Source of the DNA: Zygnema cylindricum
Taxonomy: Eukaryota; Streptophyta; Zygnematophyceae; Zygnematales; Zygnemataceae
Length of the DNA stretch: 64,000 bases
Direction of reading: 5' to 3'
NCBI GenBank assembly: GCA_037447655.1
Contig: JBBHKE010000156.1
Coordinates: forward strand, 109,699 to 173,698
The first letter of the stretch is position 1; the number at the start of each line of letters is the position of its first letter. Below, in pieces: positions 31,213 through 43,388 of this stretch. A program made the position numbers and the translations under genes. The notes below the pieces were generated by a model. The model did not search any database. It was not told where the DNA came from and worked only from the letters and a program-made list of their open reading frames with translations.

Positions 31213-34200
31213 ATGCACTTCTTTCTTCATATACCCCAGTTCTTGCAACAAGGACTTCACCCACATCAACTTTTTCATAGCACAACAAGAGGCCATATAC
31301 TCAGCCTCCATAGTAGAGTGACCAACCATCTTTTGTTGCTTAATGCTCCAACAGCAAGCACCTTCTCCCACATACAACACATACCCAGAAGTGTATCTTC
31401 TCATAGGTGCATCCTTGTAACTGTCATCACTCTAAGTAGTGATATCAGTGTGCTCCCCTCCTAAATGCAACCATAACTCTCTGGTTCTTGCCAGATATCT
31501 CATGACTCTCTTGGCTGCCTCCTTATCTCTCTTCTGAGGATTGTTAACACTCCTACTGAGGACTCTTACTGCTGCCGCTATGTCCGGCCTTGTACAGTTC
31601 ATAATATAGATCAAACTTCTTAGAACCTCTCTATATAGGATAGACTTCATAAACTCTCTCTCCTTTTTACTCATCTGATCATCTAATATTATCACTCCTC
31701 CTTCTACACTCCCATTGTTTCTTTTTTCAAGTCCACGAGAGTGGTACAATTGTTTGCCTTTTCCATCTGAAATTTCTGAAACATATTACCTATTACTTCT
31801 TTCTGAGTAAGTCTGATAATCCATTTCCCCCTATCTCTCTCCATTTAGATCCCCAAAATGTATTTTGCCTCACATAAATCTTTCATATCAAATCTGTTTC
31901 TAAGATCTTTATTTAACTTATTGATCTTTTCTAAAGACTTACTAAGCACAAGCAGATCATTTACATATATTGGAATAAAAATAACACTATTCTCATCTTC
32001 AAACATATAGATACAATGGTCAGAGCTGATCTGGATATATCCTAGACCACTGAGAAACTCATCTAGTTTCTTATTCCACTGTCGCGAAGCCTGTTTCTGT
32101 CCATATAAGAACTTTATGATCCTGTAGACTTTGCTCTCTTCTCCTTCCTCCACGAACCCCTCGGTTTGATTCATGAAAATTTCTTCCTCTAACTCACCAT
32201 TAAAAAAAGCAGTCTTAATATCCATCTAGTGTATTTGCATGTCTTCCGCTGCTGCCAGACTGATGAGAATCCTTACTAATGGGAACCGAACAACTGGAGC
32301 AAAGGTCTTCTTATAGTCAATCCCCTCCTTTTGGGTGAAACCCTTCGCTACCAATCGACCGTTATGTCTCTCAATGATATTATCTGGGTTCAGTTTTTGT
32401 TTAAACACCCATTTACAGCCAATATGTTTTTCTGTCAGGTGGACAATCTGCTAGTTCCCAAGTATTTGCTTCCATGATAGAGGTCATTTCATTGTTTATG
32501 GCTCTAATCCATGTGTCTTTCTCCAGACTGTTCACTGCCTCCAAGTATGACTGAGGCTCATCTGGGTGAGATAACTTAGTTACCTTGTGAGCGGCCTGTT
32601 TTTCTTGTATCGTTTTGTTGCTCCTTCTCCCTCCCTCAAACTTCGAAGTTGGGAGGAAATGTAGTCTTGGATTTCTCCTTACTGTCTCATCAGCTCCCCT
32701 ATCATTGGAAGCCAGTTCTGGTTCCCCCTCTTCTGTCTCCTGGAAGTCTATAGGAATATGAGAGGTTTCCGATGGATCTCCTGTATATGGGATCTCCCCT
32801 GAACTTGCAATTTCTGTTTCACTCATGTCCCTTTCGAGAAAATTGGAGTCCTCCTCACTTTCGAACATAAATCTGATTCTTATTTTCTTTCGTATATTTA
32901 AAAGGGTCAAATGACTTCCCTTCAACCATAACAAATAGGTGCTTGACCAAAATGATATCTCTCTTTGCTAAGTCATAGACTCTATACCCCTTAACATCCT
33001 CATCATATCCTACAAAGTATCAAAATTTTTCCTTAGCATCTAGTTTTTGGTTTTTTCCTATCCTTGTCAAGATTGTAAACTTGGCTATCGAATACTTTAA
33101 GGTAAGAGATATCATGTTTCCTTCCAATCCATCTCTTATAAGGTGTCATTCCCTTTATTGCTCAGGTAAGGACTCTATTCTTAATGTAGTTGACACAGTT
33201 CATGGCTTCTGCCCGAAATGTCTTTCCTATTTTCTTGTCGACCAACATACTATATGCACTATCTCCTAGTGTTCGGTTCAACCACTCATCTACCCCATTT
33301 TGTTTCGGGTTATAGGGTACAATTTTCTGGTGCTGAAATCTCTCATCTCTCAAGTATTCCTCAAACTGTTTAGAGGTATATTCTCCCCCATTATCACTCC
33401 TAATTCTCTTAATGGGGGTTCCATGCAACTTCTCACTCCACGATTTATATTCTTTGAAGTAAGTTGGTGTTTCAAACTTTGTTTTTAGGAAGTAGACTCT
33501 AAAGTATTTAGACCACTCATCGGTTATTGTCAACATGAACCTCTTTCCTCCAACACAAGGTATTTTTGCAGGTCCCCAGATATATATGCGTGGACCAGAT
33601 CTAGTACTTTCCCAACTCTATATGAGGCGGCTTTGAAAAAGGGAAGTCTGTGAGCCTTACCTTGAGCACAGCCACTACAAGCTTCCATCATTTAATTATC
33701 CCCAAACTGAATGCCTTCTACTACCCAAAGCTTTTTCATTTCCCTCAACTTATCAAAATGCACATGCCCTAATCGCTTATGCCAAATCATCAACTTTGGA
33801 ACACCAACATAGTAAGCATTCTTATTTTCATTACTCAGGTTAAGCCTAAACATTCCTTGGCTACTTTTATCTGCCCTGAAGTAGACTTCATCTCATACTT
33901 GGCTGTAAAGACTCCCTTTCTAGTGAAGGTATCAAACTCTTTGTCATCTAACACAGACGTAGAGACAAGATTTTTACTCAGCTGATGAATGTAGAGTACA
34001 TCTAAGAAGGTGAGTATAGAAGTCTTTCCCTCCACTAAGACTTTTAGATCTACCGACTTCACTAGATCTGTTGTAACCACTTTCCCATTCCCATACTCTA
34101 TCTCTACAGTAGGAATTTTCCTAAGCTTAGTAAAGAGGTTCTTATCACGACACATATGCACGGATGCATCTGAGTCGATAATCCATCCTTCCTGTGGAGC

Positions 34201-35323
34201 TTCCCTAATTGCTCCGACAGCTCACTTTTGTTTCTGAAGGATCTTCTTCTCCTCCAGACTCTCGTCAAGAAGAAGCTCCCCATCCTCCTCCTCAGAGGAC
34301 TCGTCCTTGGTCTCTTCTCTCACTCTTTTGACCACAAGTGCCTTCTTGTTCCCTCTGGATGAACCCCTTCCATGGTTCTCTTGGAGCCTCATCTCCGACA
34401 ACTTGACAGAATCCGCTATGAAGCGTCCCAACTTTTTGTAATAGTGACAAAGACCCTTTGGGGGCCTCGGTCGTCCTCCAGACTGATCTCTCTCTCCTTT
34501 AAATTGTTTTTTCGGATTCTTCCCCCATCGGTTTCCTCTTGCAGCTAGAGCTTGGATGCTCTTTCCCCCCCTCCTAATCTCAATTATGTTTTTTTGCACA
34601 AGTATCATCCCAACCAGTGTGTTCCACTTCTATGAACTGTCAGTCATTTCGTGTACTCGCTACACTATGTTTTTATACTCGTCGGGTAACTTCATGATAA
34701 GAGTGTTAACTTTCATCTTCATTGTACGTGTCCACCCACGACTCTCCATCTCCATATACAAACAAGAGAGATCATTACAGTTGTCTAACATCTTTCCCCC
34801 TTTGTAAGTGTAATTCCCTTATTTTTGTTCAACCAACTGGAGCTCTTGAATAGTACCTGCTCTATAGATTTCCACCGAACTCACCCACAACTCTTCACCC
34901 TTGTAAATGTGAAGGTGAGGGGTGGCCAAAGCCTGAGGAGGTGCCTTAGAAAAAGGTCTTGGCAACCATGTTTACATCTTCCCACATTTGACTGTTGTTC
35001 TCCGTGGTCTTCACGGCCGCCGCTCCAAGTGCCGTGGCAATAGGAGTGAGGGGTGACTCCTTTCCTTTACCCTTTTCGCACACACTGTTGTCCCCATCAT
35101 CTACCTCTTGCGCTGAAGTAGTCGCTGTTGCAAAAAACCTTACTCCTCCAAATCCTGGTGGAGTTCCCGAGGGTGGACGTTTCACTTGTCCACTGACGAT
35201 ACCCAAGTATCGTATTTCACACAAAGCCCCCATCATCATGGCTTCCCAATAGATGAACCCTGATCCATTGAAGGTGGACACCCTAGAGGGTGGGCACATA
35301 ACCTGAAATTTTGTGTCCTCCAT
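31213..35323 (-). pseudogene. gag-pol of element 1 (main part)
   Basis: Minus-strand order from 35,323: Gag (MEDTKFQ|VMCPPSR, starting in the LTR), a zinc knuckle in which CX2C has decayed to CHYYKKLGRFIADS (about 34,400-34,445), and protease with IIDSDAS at about 34,160-34,185, so the catalytic DSG is lost. Integrase follows (33,162-33,536 with SDNGGEYTS and NGVDEWLNRTL, where E-R is changed to E-W). Reverse transcriptase is at 31,845-32,408 (IYVNDLLVL, where YVDD has become YVND). RNase H begins at 31,432-31,749 and 31,213-31,404. Stops and frame breaks are frequent. The chain is cut at 31,212 by element 2. Confidence 0.88.
35289..35303 (-). other. Primer-binding site of element 1
   Basis: On the minus strand GGTTATGTGCCCACC, one mismatch from the initiator tRNA-Met anticodon-arm complement, next to the 5' LTR. 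Confidence 0.75.
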
Positions 35324-36309
35324 TGGACTACAGAATTTGAAAGCCTCAAGATAGTTTTTAACTAACCCACTTCAAGCAAAAACCACTGCTGCCCTAAAGA
35401 GCAAATCGACAATCAAAATGCACCTGCAGCTTAGACTCCCCTGAGTTTGTAGCAAAAAGAATCACTCAAAACAGCCAACCAACCGATTAGTTATGAAGTG
35501 GCAAAGATGCCAAGTATATACAAACCCCCCTAAAGGAGAGATGTCACTACCTACCAAATTCTCTAAGTTCTAAACCCCTCTCACAACCCCTATCTACTGA
35601 CGTACAAACCAATCAAACGACTGTAGGGTACAGAAAGGTACTACGGCCGATGTGCTTTCTGTACGGCCTGTGTACGGTAAGGCCATTGAGTGGACGCGTG
35701 TCCACTTTTAACTCGTCCTTATGTTCCTTGGAATTCCCGCAACCGAATGTTATCTCTCCACGTGTTGCCAGGTCACGCCACGTCCACAAACCGCCAAGGT
35801 GACCATTCCGCGATTTCGGCAACGATATGTGCCGTCGGATTACAAACGGACATTCAATATTTGTCGTCGAAACAAATGTCAGATTCATTTGTTTCGTGCG
35901 GGATAATGTTTCGCACTATATATTACTTGGTTCTATGTTATTTCATTCGTTATTGCGTTAATCGGATTCAGGGTCAAAAATAGAGTTTAAATAAATATAA
36001 CACCCTATATATTTCAACGAACTTCTTTGACAGGCCGGTTAGAGTTGACGGCTATGCCTCGCTCTGTCGGTCGGAGGTTCGAGTCCTGCCGGACTCAACC
36101 TTTTGTTGAGAGTGACATAAGTCACTCTTTAGTCTTGCTTGCTGAACTAGGATAGCCATGGCTCAACCACCCTCTCTATCCCTCAGTGACTACAACAAGT
36201 ATGGTGGGTAGAGAGAGGAGGTGGAGGCAGGCTCTCTGCCCTTTTCTTTTTCCATTATAGTGATCTATTTAGACATAGAAAATACCATATAAATCTAATA
36301 TTTTCAACA
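35304..36309 (-). mobile_element. 5' LTR of element 1
   Basis: 1,006 bp, TGTTGAAAATATTAG to ACAAAATTTCA in sense. The antisense tRNA-like module at about 36,015-36,305 contains a perfect box B, GGTTCGAGTCC, at 36,076-36,086. The leader hairpins belong to a different sequence family from element 2 (GGCATCTTTGCC replaces GGTCAACTTTGACC). Confidence 0.88.
36015..36305 (+). repeat. tRNA-derived, SINE-like module antisense in an LTR
   Basis: On the plus strand, opposite to LTR transcription, a tRNA-like head carries a perfect pol III box B (GGTTCGAGTCC, 36,076-36,086) preceded by GGTTAGAGTTGACGGC, a plausible but imperfect box A. A body with GCCATGGCT and CAGTGACTACAACAAGT follows, then a tail ending near the LTR tip (TTTAGAC.TAGAAAATAC). 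The same layout is seen in the full-length LTRs of the window. It does not fold as an intact tRNA, so I do not call a tRNA gene. Confidence 0.55.
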
Positions 36310-36314
36310 TGATG

Positions 36315-36704
36315 TTGGAGTAGTAAACAACAGAAAGTAGTTGTTAAGTCCATTATGGAGGCTGAGTACATGGGCTCATGTGCTGCCTAAAACATATATA
36401 GGTTGAATCTTTTCTTGAAGAACTTCGGTTCATGAAAATTGGAACTCAAAAGGTCTTTTGTGATAATCAAGTTGGTATCTCTATTGCAGCTAACCTAAAA
36501 CACCATTTTAAAGCTAGACATATGGATATCAGACTAAGTTTTGTCAATGAGAAGGTTGAAAACAATATAATTAAAATGGTGCATAAAGGTGACAAAGAAA
36601 TGATTGGCGACATGATGACAAAAATAGTACCTTCTCCAAAATTAATATTCTGCAGAGAGAATTGTGGACTAAAATTAAAAAAGTTGACTAAGAATTAAAA
36701 GGAG
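36315..36704 (+). pseudogene. RNase H C-terminal piece of element C
   Basis: It continues the frame broken at 21,158: CWSSKQQKVVVKSIMEAEYM, a stop, then VFCDNQVGISIAANLKHHF, KARHMDIRLSF and MMTKIVPSPKLIFC, ending before the purine tract AATTAAAAGGAG and the 3' LTR at 36,705. Confidence 0.88.
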
Positions 36705-37589
36705 TGTTGAAAATAAGTAATTATTATTCACTTCTTAGTTTAAGTCTCTAGCTAAGGATGAGAGAGAGAGAGAGAGACCATTACTGCCCCATAGTCTCGC
36801 AGAGACCAGAGCAGACAAACTGACAAGTTAACAAAATGATGGACGGGTCTGGATTTGATCGTAGATCCCTCAATGTCCAACTTGCCGCCCTATTTATTAA
36901 GTCGTAGAAGAATCGATACCCATAAGGGGTTTGATAAACATATAAAGATATATTTGCTAGCAAGTTTATTTAACGAAATTAACGAAATGACACATAGATT
37001 ATATTGAGAACAGGAACATGAATCAGACCGCATAAGACATTTCATCAGACGGCCAACATCACAGCCGCCAATTTGGAGTGAATTTTTGGCGGCTTTCAGA
37101 CATTGCGGCACGCAGTGCCACGTGGCGCCACACCATTGGTTACTGGAGAAGATAGGAGGAGCAACCACGGCTCCCAAGCTGACAAGCGTCAGCAAGAAGG
37201 CCATGTCCTATAATGGTCGTACACAAAGTACACCGGCCACTGTACCTTTGTGTACTGTACAGTCTTTTGATTGGTCTAGGGTTCAGTAGTAGTTAGCTAT
37301 AAGTAGGGGTTTTAGGACATATAATTTTTGAGGCGCCTCTCTCCAGGTGACCTTTTGTATTTATAGGTCACCTTTGGATAACTATAATTTACTGGTGAGG
37401 GGAGCAAACTCAACAATTCTTTTTGCGTTCGTCTCAAAGGAGTCACGTCGTCACAAGGGTGAGGTTGGTCACACTAATTTCATGCCAGGGTGGCACTTAT
37501 TCATTGGGAAAGTGAAGGGGGCAAACATTATCATAAAGGCTCTAAATAGGCTGCCCAGTGTGTGGGTTAATAGAAACCACAAAATTTCA
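36705..37589 (+). mobile_element. 3' LTR of element C
   Basis: 885 bp, collinear with 16,171-17,086 but with visible substitutions and a small deletion. It ends ACAAAATTTCA. The leader hairpin GTCACAAGGGTGAGG near 37,455 is partly decayed. Confidence 0.85.
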
Positions 37590-37835
37590 CCCGCTATTTG
37601 TAATGATTCTACAGTGACTTAGCTGGTAGGGTAGCAGACTACTCTGGACTACTTAAGTTCAAACCTATGCTAGTCCAACCTTTTGTGAACAAGGTAAACT
37701 TCTGTATTTTGCCTCAATCTTCCGCCTTGACCACCAAGCAAGCAACCAAAGTTTGCTTCTCTTGGACTATTTCTCTCTCTCTCTCAAGATTCTAGAAAAA
37801 CTAGTGAACTATGAATTACCCTTTTCAAGAAATGC

Positions 37836-37949
37836 AACATGGGCCAATGCTTTCTTTGTCTATGGCTTGTCATTTTTACTATTGGATGACCTCTATTTTT
37901 GAGGTAGTTGTGAACAAGACTTACGAGATAGGTTGTTCTTACAAGTTAG
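37836..37949 (+). pseudogene. hAT transposase piece 2
   Basis: About 38 codons: TWANAFFVYGLSFLLLDDLYF, one stop, then CEQDLRDRLFLQ. Position and hydrophobic pattern match the segment between the BED finger and the DUF659 region of plant hAT transposases. It is trapped between the solo LTR that ends at 37,830 and element 3. The identification depends on collinearity with pieces 1 and 3. Confidence 0.55.
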
Positions 37950-39017
37950 TGCAACTCTGAGACCTCGATAGGACCTCAGAGTAAGCAGCTCACACGAAGC
38001 CTCTAAGATAACCCTGACCCCTTTGTATTTCAGCGCGGATAATCGCCACCCTCGCAAACAGAAACTCTAACCACCTTCACCCGTGTGAAGGCAAGACTCC
38101 CGTGAGTCAATAGCAAAAAGAATCTTAGAATTTGCTCCCCTGAGCAGTAAGTTATGGAGGGTCAAAGTTGACCTTTTGTACAGAAGCTCTCTGGGAGAGA
38201 GGGTCATATCCACCAATTTTTTCTAAGTCCTATCTCTCTCACAAACTCTATCTACTGATGTACGGAACCAATCATATTACACTTCCGTACATAAAAGTAC
38301 ATCTGCCGGTTTACTTTCTGTACGGAAACTGTACGACATGGCCTAAAAGGCGACACATGTCATATCCGCGTTCGGTTCCGTAATCCCCGGGGATGCCGCG
38401 ATCCAACGTAATTTTGCCACGTGTCATCGGATGTGGCGATGACCACAAACCGCCGAGATTCTCTTCCGCGATCTCGGCTTTTTTCTCGGCCGTCTGATTG
38501 AATGCAGATTTCAATTGTAGCCGTCATAAATACTTGCGCGGTATTTGTTTTGTTAAAGAAATAAATGCGCGGTACTAGTTTCTTACACATACCGTAATCC
38601 GTACTTTTACATAACTGGATCTATGTATCCCGTAAACAGTTGTAGTTAAATGAATTATCCTACATAATAATATTTAAATAAATATCAAACCCTATATCAT
38701 ATATCATTAGTCTTAGACTTAACGGCTACAACTACCGCTACCAGCTACCTTTCTTTCCGCAAGTACCAGGATCAATTCCCGGTTGCAACATCTATCCTTT
38801 TAGTAAATATACTATTTATCGGTTTATAAACTAATCCATTTCCTGTAAACCTCTGGATAGCCAAGGTAGCCATGGCTCTAGCTTCCACTCGAACTTCCCA
38901 GTGACTTCGACAAGTGTGGGAGTTTGGAGAGAGAAGTTAGAGATAGACTGCCTCAGCTTCTTTCTGTATTTTAATTTAGACCTAGAAAATACTTAAAAGG
39001 AACCATCAATTTCTACA
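37950..39017 (-). mobile_element. 3' LTR of element 3
   Basis: In sense TGTAGAAATTGATGG to GAGTTGCA. The tRNA-like module reads on the plus strand at about 38,700-39,000, with a box-B-like GGATCAATTCC near 38,768. The leader hairpins CCTTCAC and GTGAAGG, and GACTCACGGGAGTC, are intact. Confidence 0.88.
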
Positions 39018-39187
39018 CTCTCATTATTTTCTAGTCAATCTTTAATTTTCAGACCACACTTCTCCCTGCAGAAAATTAGCTTAGGGGAAGGCACAGGTTT
39101 GGTCATCATATCTGCTACCATCTCACTATCTGGTAAGTACTCTAAACTGATTATTTTGTTTTCTACTTTCTCTCTAACAAAGCTAAG

Positions 39188-39655
39188 TCAAATGTCCATG
39201 TGTTTAGCTTTAAAATGATGTTTAGGATTGACAGAAATAGCGATTGCTGCCACATTATCACAAAAAAAATTCTGCTCACAACTCTTAAGATGACCAAGCT
39301 CACCAATCAAAGACTTGACCCACATCAATTCTTTTACAGCAGAGCAAAAGGCCATATACTCAGCCTCCATGGTGGACTGAGCAATAACCTTTAGCTGTTT
39401 GCTACTCCAACAGCAAGCCCCATCACCCACATATAATACATATCCAGAAGTACATCTCCTCATCGGAGCATCACCATAACCGGCATCACTCCAAGTAGTG
39501 ATGTCAATAGTCATCCCACCAAAATGCAACCATAGATCCCTAGTTCCTATCAAATATATAAGGACTCTCTTAGCTGCCTCCCAATCCTTCTTAGTGGGAG
39601 CATTTAGACTTCTACTCAACACTCCTACAGCTGCAGCTAAATCCGCCGGGCACAA
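39188..39655 (-). pseudogene. RNase H of element 3
   Basis: Minus-strand frame with LAAAVGVLSRSLNAPTKKDW, RRCTSGYVLYVGDGACCWSS, STMEAEYMAFCSAVKELMW, FCDNVAAIAISVNPKHHF and KHMDI. It is the intact-looking middle of a copia RNase H. The final part (MMTKPVPSPKLIF) lies downstream in another frame near 39,060-39,110. Confidence 0.85.
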
Positions 39656-39804
39656 TTCATAAAATAGATTAGGCTTCCCACTACTTGCCTGTAAGGAATA
39701 GTCTGCATAAACTTCTGTTCTTCAGGACTTAACTCCTCATCTAAGACTATGACACCTTCTTCCTCACTCCTTTCACTTCCCTTCTTTAACTCTATTGGAG
39801 TTGT

Positions 39805-40554
39805 TTAACTATTAGCTTTATCCATCTGAAATTTTTCCAGCATGTTCCCTATTGCTTCCTTTTGAGTCAATCTTATAATCTTTCTTTCTCGGTCTCTTTC
39901 TACTTGAATTCCCAAAATATATTTTGCTTCTCCCATATCTTTCATTTCAAATCTCCCCTTAAGATCAGTTTTCAGTTTAGTAATTTTTTCCATTGATTTA
40001 CTTAAAACAAGTAAATCATCAACATAAAGTGCAATAAATATAATACATTCCTCATCTTCAAAAACATAGATTGAGTGATCTGAGCTGATCCGGATATATC
40101 CCAGACCAGTAAGAAACTCATCAAGTTTCTTATTCCACAGTCGAGGCGCCTGTTTCAAACCGTAAAGGGATTTAATCAGCCGCCATACCTTACTCTCCTC
40201 TCTTTCCTCCACAAATCCTTCGGGTTGTCGCATGAATATCTCCTCTTCCAATTCTCCATGCAAAAAGGTTGTCTTGATGTCCATCTGGTGCACCTCCATG
40301 TCTTCCGCTGCTGCCAGACTGAGAAGTATGCGGACGGAGGGAAATCTGACGACCGGGGCAAAGGTTTCCTCGTAGTCAATTCCCTCCTTTTGTGTAAATC
40401 CCTTTGCCACTAATCGGGCCTTATAACGCTCAATTGTGTTATCAGGGTTCAGTTTTAATTTAAAAAACCCACTTACAACCGATTGGTTTTCGGTTAGGTG
40501 GACAATCCACCACCTCCGAAGTATCGGCTGCCATAATTGAGGCCATCTCCTCAT
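39805..40554 (-). pseudogene. Reverse transcriptase of element 3
   Basis: An open minus-strand stretch with [60 protein letters not shown], the catalytic YVDDLLVL and LGIQVERDRERKIIR. All recognisable catalytic residues are present. A frameshift near 40,470 (PVVSGFFKLKLNP) separates it from the upstream linker, so the polyprotein is not continuous. Confidence 0.87.
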
Positions 40555-40669
40555 TGATGGCTGTCTTCCACCGGATTTTTTCTGGGCAAGTCATTACCTC
40601 TCCATAAGTATGAGGTTCATCTAGATGAGATATAATTGTTTCCTTGTTATTAACCTGTTTTTCCTGCAA

Positions 40670-41900
40670 TCTTTTGCTACTTCTCCTTCCCTCCTCAAAA
40701 TCTGTGCCGGAATAGATGGTTTTGGTGGGTTCTTTCGAACAATCTCGGCTTCTACGCTGTCCCTTGATTTCTAATCAGTTTCCACCACGTCTTCCGCTTC
40801 GGGTAGAGTTGTCAGTGGAGTTTCCCCAGCCGAGTCTTTTTCGGTTTGATTTGTACCTGCAAGAATGTCATATTCTCTAAAACCTGGATAGTTAGGAAGT
40901 TCAAAGTCATCGGAATTTTCTGACTCAAATCTGATTTTTAGTGACTTTGTATACTTGAAGGGATCCACGGACTTTCTTTCATCTATAACTACTAGATGCT
41001 TTACTAAGATTATATCTTCCCTTTTTAGATTATAAACTCTATATCCTTTAACATCCTCATCAAATCCTAATAAGTATCCTGGTTTTCCTTAAGGATCTAG
41101 CTTCCAATTTGACCGATTAGTATCTAGACTGAATACTTGACTGCCGAAAACCTTTAAGTGAGATACGTCTGGTTTTCGGCCTGTCCATCGCTCATAAGGT
41201 GTTTGATCTTTTATAGCTGAAGTAAGAACTCTATTTTTGAGGTAATTAGCACAGTTCATTGCTTCGGCCCAAAACCTTTTTCCTATGTTCTTGTCCGACA
41301 ACATACTTCTAGCACTATTACTTAGTGACCTATTTAATCTTTCAACTACCACATTCTGTTCTGGGTTTTCTGGAACTGTCTTTTGGTGTTGGACTCCATC
41401 TTCCTTCATAAAATCTTCAAACTGGTTAGAAGTATTCTCTCCACCATTGTCACTCCTTACTCTCTTGATTGGAGTTTCATGGAGTTTTTCGCTCCATGCT
41501 TTATATTGTCTAAAACAATCCTGAGCTTCTGACTTGTTTTTCAAAAAATAACCTTGGAATACCGAGACTAATCATCAGTGATAGTCATCATAAATCTCTT
41601 CCCCCCTGGTGAGGGCACTTTGGCCGGTCCCCAAATATATGTGTGTACTAAATCTAGAATTTTTTCTCCCCTATAGGTGGTTGTTTTGGGAAAGGTCAGT
41701 CTGTGTGCTTTACCTTGAGAGCATCCACTACAATCACTTAGATTCTCACTCTCAGTGAACTGAATTCATTCCACCACTCCCATCTTTTTCATCTCTCTTA
41801 GCTTATCTAGAATCACATGCCCAAGCCTCTTATGCCACATCATTATATCATGAACACCAGCATAATAAAGTTTCTTCTTTTCATTGCTTAAAATTAGCCT
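40670..41900 (-). pseudogene. Integrase and C-terminal linker of element 3
   Basis: From about 41,860 the minus strand gives MMWHKRLGHVILDKLREM, CSGCSQGKAH, then TITDD followed by a stop. The 41,089-41,544 frame has RSDNGGENTSNQFEDFM and VVVERLNRSL, and YERWTGRKPDVSHLKVFGS. The consensus GVAERLN reads VVVERLN, but the catalytic Glu is kept. An acidic linker follows with several stops. Confidence 0.83.
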
Positions 41901-41921
41901 AAACATCCTTTGGTTACGTTT

Positions 41922-43388
41922 TTAAGCGGTGAAATAAACTTCCTCCTCAAAACTAGCAGTAAAGACTCTTTTCCTAGTGCTAGTATCAAAACCCTTATCA
42001 TCTAATACAGTCGTTGAGATGAGGTTTTTGTTTAGCTCCGGAATAAACAATACATCGGAGAATGTAACTATGGATGTCTTTCCTTCTACCAACACTTTCA
42101 CATCTACCGATCCTACAAAAGTAGTAGTGACTATCCTCCCATCCCCGTACTCTATCTCTACGGTGGGAATCTTTCTTATCTTAGTGAACAGGTGTTTATC
42201 CTTACACATGTGCATGGAGGCACCTGAATCTACAATCCAACCTGCTTCACCTTTCAATCCACCGAAAGCAAATTTTTGCTTTCGTGGAATTTCTACCTCA
42301 TTTGTCACTTCCAACTCCTCATCCAATAGGAGCTCATCGTCCTCGTCTTCGGATTCCACCTCATGTATCTGTGTCACAAGGTCCTTTTTCTTTCCTCTCG
42401 GGGTTCCACCGGTCTACCCCTCTTTTAACTGAAACTCGGTTAGTTTAGTGCACTCCGCCATATAGTGCCCTGGTTTCTTACAGAAATGACATAAACCCTT
42501 GGGAGCCCTTGGTCCGAACTCGTCGGTCTGATTTTTCTGCTCCCCCCCTCCCTAATTTTTGACTAATCTCCAGGAATCCTTGTTCCTCCAGTCGGTCCCA
42601 GCTGCCAAGGCTTGCCCACTCTTTCCTCCTCTTCGGATCTCAATTGTATTCTCCCGAACGAGAATCATTCCTACCACTGAGTTCCATATCCACCTTGAGT
42701 CCGGCAAGTCCTACACACGGTTGACTATGTTCTCGAACTCATCGGGTAACTTCATCAGTATAGAGTTAACCTTTTCTTTTTCACTAAAATCTTTTCCGGC
42801 ACTCTCTAGCTCCATAAAATTTGTAGCAAGCTCATTGCAAAAATCCAACATCTTCCCCCCTTTGTATACATACTCTTTAACTTTTTGATCAGCAAAATGT
42901 TGTTGCTGAATCGTACCACTTCGGTAGATCTCTATGAGAGCCATCCAAAGATCGGATGCCCTTTCTACCTGCAAATGAGGACATGCAAGTCCTTGAGTAA
43001 GATGGCGGAGGATGAAGTGCTTTGCCGCCATATTGTTGAAGTTCCAGTTATCAGTATCATTCTCCTCGTTCCTCGGAATAGGTGACATGAATGCCAAATC
43101 AGTTGATATTGGTGTGGTTGTCTCCTTCTCCTTTCCTTTGTCCACCACCTCTTCTTCCTTTGTCTCCTCCGTTGAAGATGGATCTACATCTATAGTGAAT
43201 CTGCCTCCTGTAAACCCTGGAGGTATCCCAAGACTGGATGGATGCCTCACGCGTCCACTCGCTATTCCCCAAAACCGTTTCTCACATAGAGCTCTTGTCA
43301 TCATACTTTCCCAGTGTGTGACGCCAGCTCCATTGAATATGGGCACCCTAGATGGTGGCTCCATAACCTGCAACTTTGAGACCTCCAT
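41922..43388 (-). pseudogene. gag and protease of element 3
   Basis: Gag is open from 43,388 (MEVSKLQ|VMEPPSR, starting in the LTR) to 42,711, covering FILRHLTQGLACPHL and LMKLPDEFENIVNRV. After a stop it continues with the zinc knuckle CHFCKKPGHYMAEC (about 42,450-42,495). The 41,922-42,377 frame contains the protease motif WIVDSGASMHMCKDK and the uninterrupted GRIVTTTFVGSVDVKVL that shows where the solo LTR entered element 2. Three or four stops separate the parts. Confidence 0.87.
43354..43368 (-). other. Primer-binding site of element 3
   Basis: On the minus strand GGTTATGGAGCCACC, two mismatches from the initiator tRNA-Met anticodon-arm complement, directly after the LTR. Confidence 0.65.

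Larger units (their letters stand above)
21159..36309 (-). mobile_element. Ty1/copia element 1, inserted in element C
   Basis: A minus-strand element with LTRs at 35,304-36,309 (5') and 21,159-23,424 (3', enlarged by a solo LTR). It is flanked by TGCTG (21,154-21,158) and TGATG (36,310-36,314). Without the solo LTR and its duplication the 3' LTR is 1,010 bp against 1,006 bp for the 5' LTR. The internal part is 31,213-35,303 plus 23,425-23,683, split by element 2. The purine tract AAAAAAAGGGGAG (minus, 23,425-23,437) abuts the 3' LTR. Confidence 0.9.
16171..37589 (+). mobile_element. Ty1/copia element C with 15-kb nested insertion
   Basis: Both LTRs (16,171-17,086 and 36,705-37,589) start TGTTGAAAA and end AAAATTTCA. 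They are flanked by CCCAC (16,166-16,170) and CCCGC (37,590-37,594), a target duplication with one change. The internal part is 17,087-21,158 plus 36,315-36,704. Element 1 inserted between them in RNase H; removing it restores A-C-C-W-S-S. Many stops and the divergence of its LTRs make this one of the older elements. Confidence 0.85.
15429..37830 (-). mobile_element. Solo LTR in hAT, itself split by element C
   Basis: Two minus-strand parts, 15,429-16,170 and 37,595-37,830, form one LTR of about 978 bp once element C and one duplicated pentamer are removed. The low end reads TGAAATTTTGTGG (LTR end TTTCA in sense). The high end reads TTTTCAAGA, a degenerate TTTTCAACA. The flanks are GATGC (15,424-15,428) and AATGC (37,831-37,835), a target duplication with one change. 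Removing the insert restores E-D-A-T-W-A-N-A in the hAT frame. The tRNA-like module lies at about 37,610-37,825. Confidence 0.75.

Noticed and set aside
31186-31404. An RNase H frame that seems to end ...VETLRPP
   Set aside because: The last residues are read from the adjoining LTR of element 2 across the insertion junction; the true continuation is at 23,683 on the minus strand.
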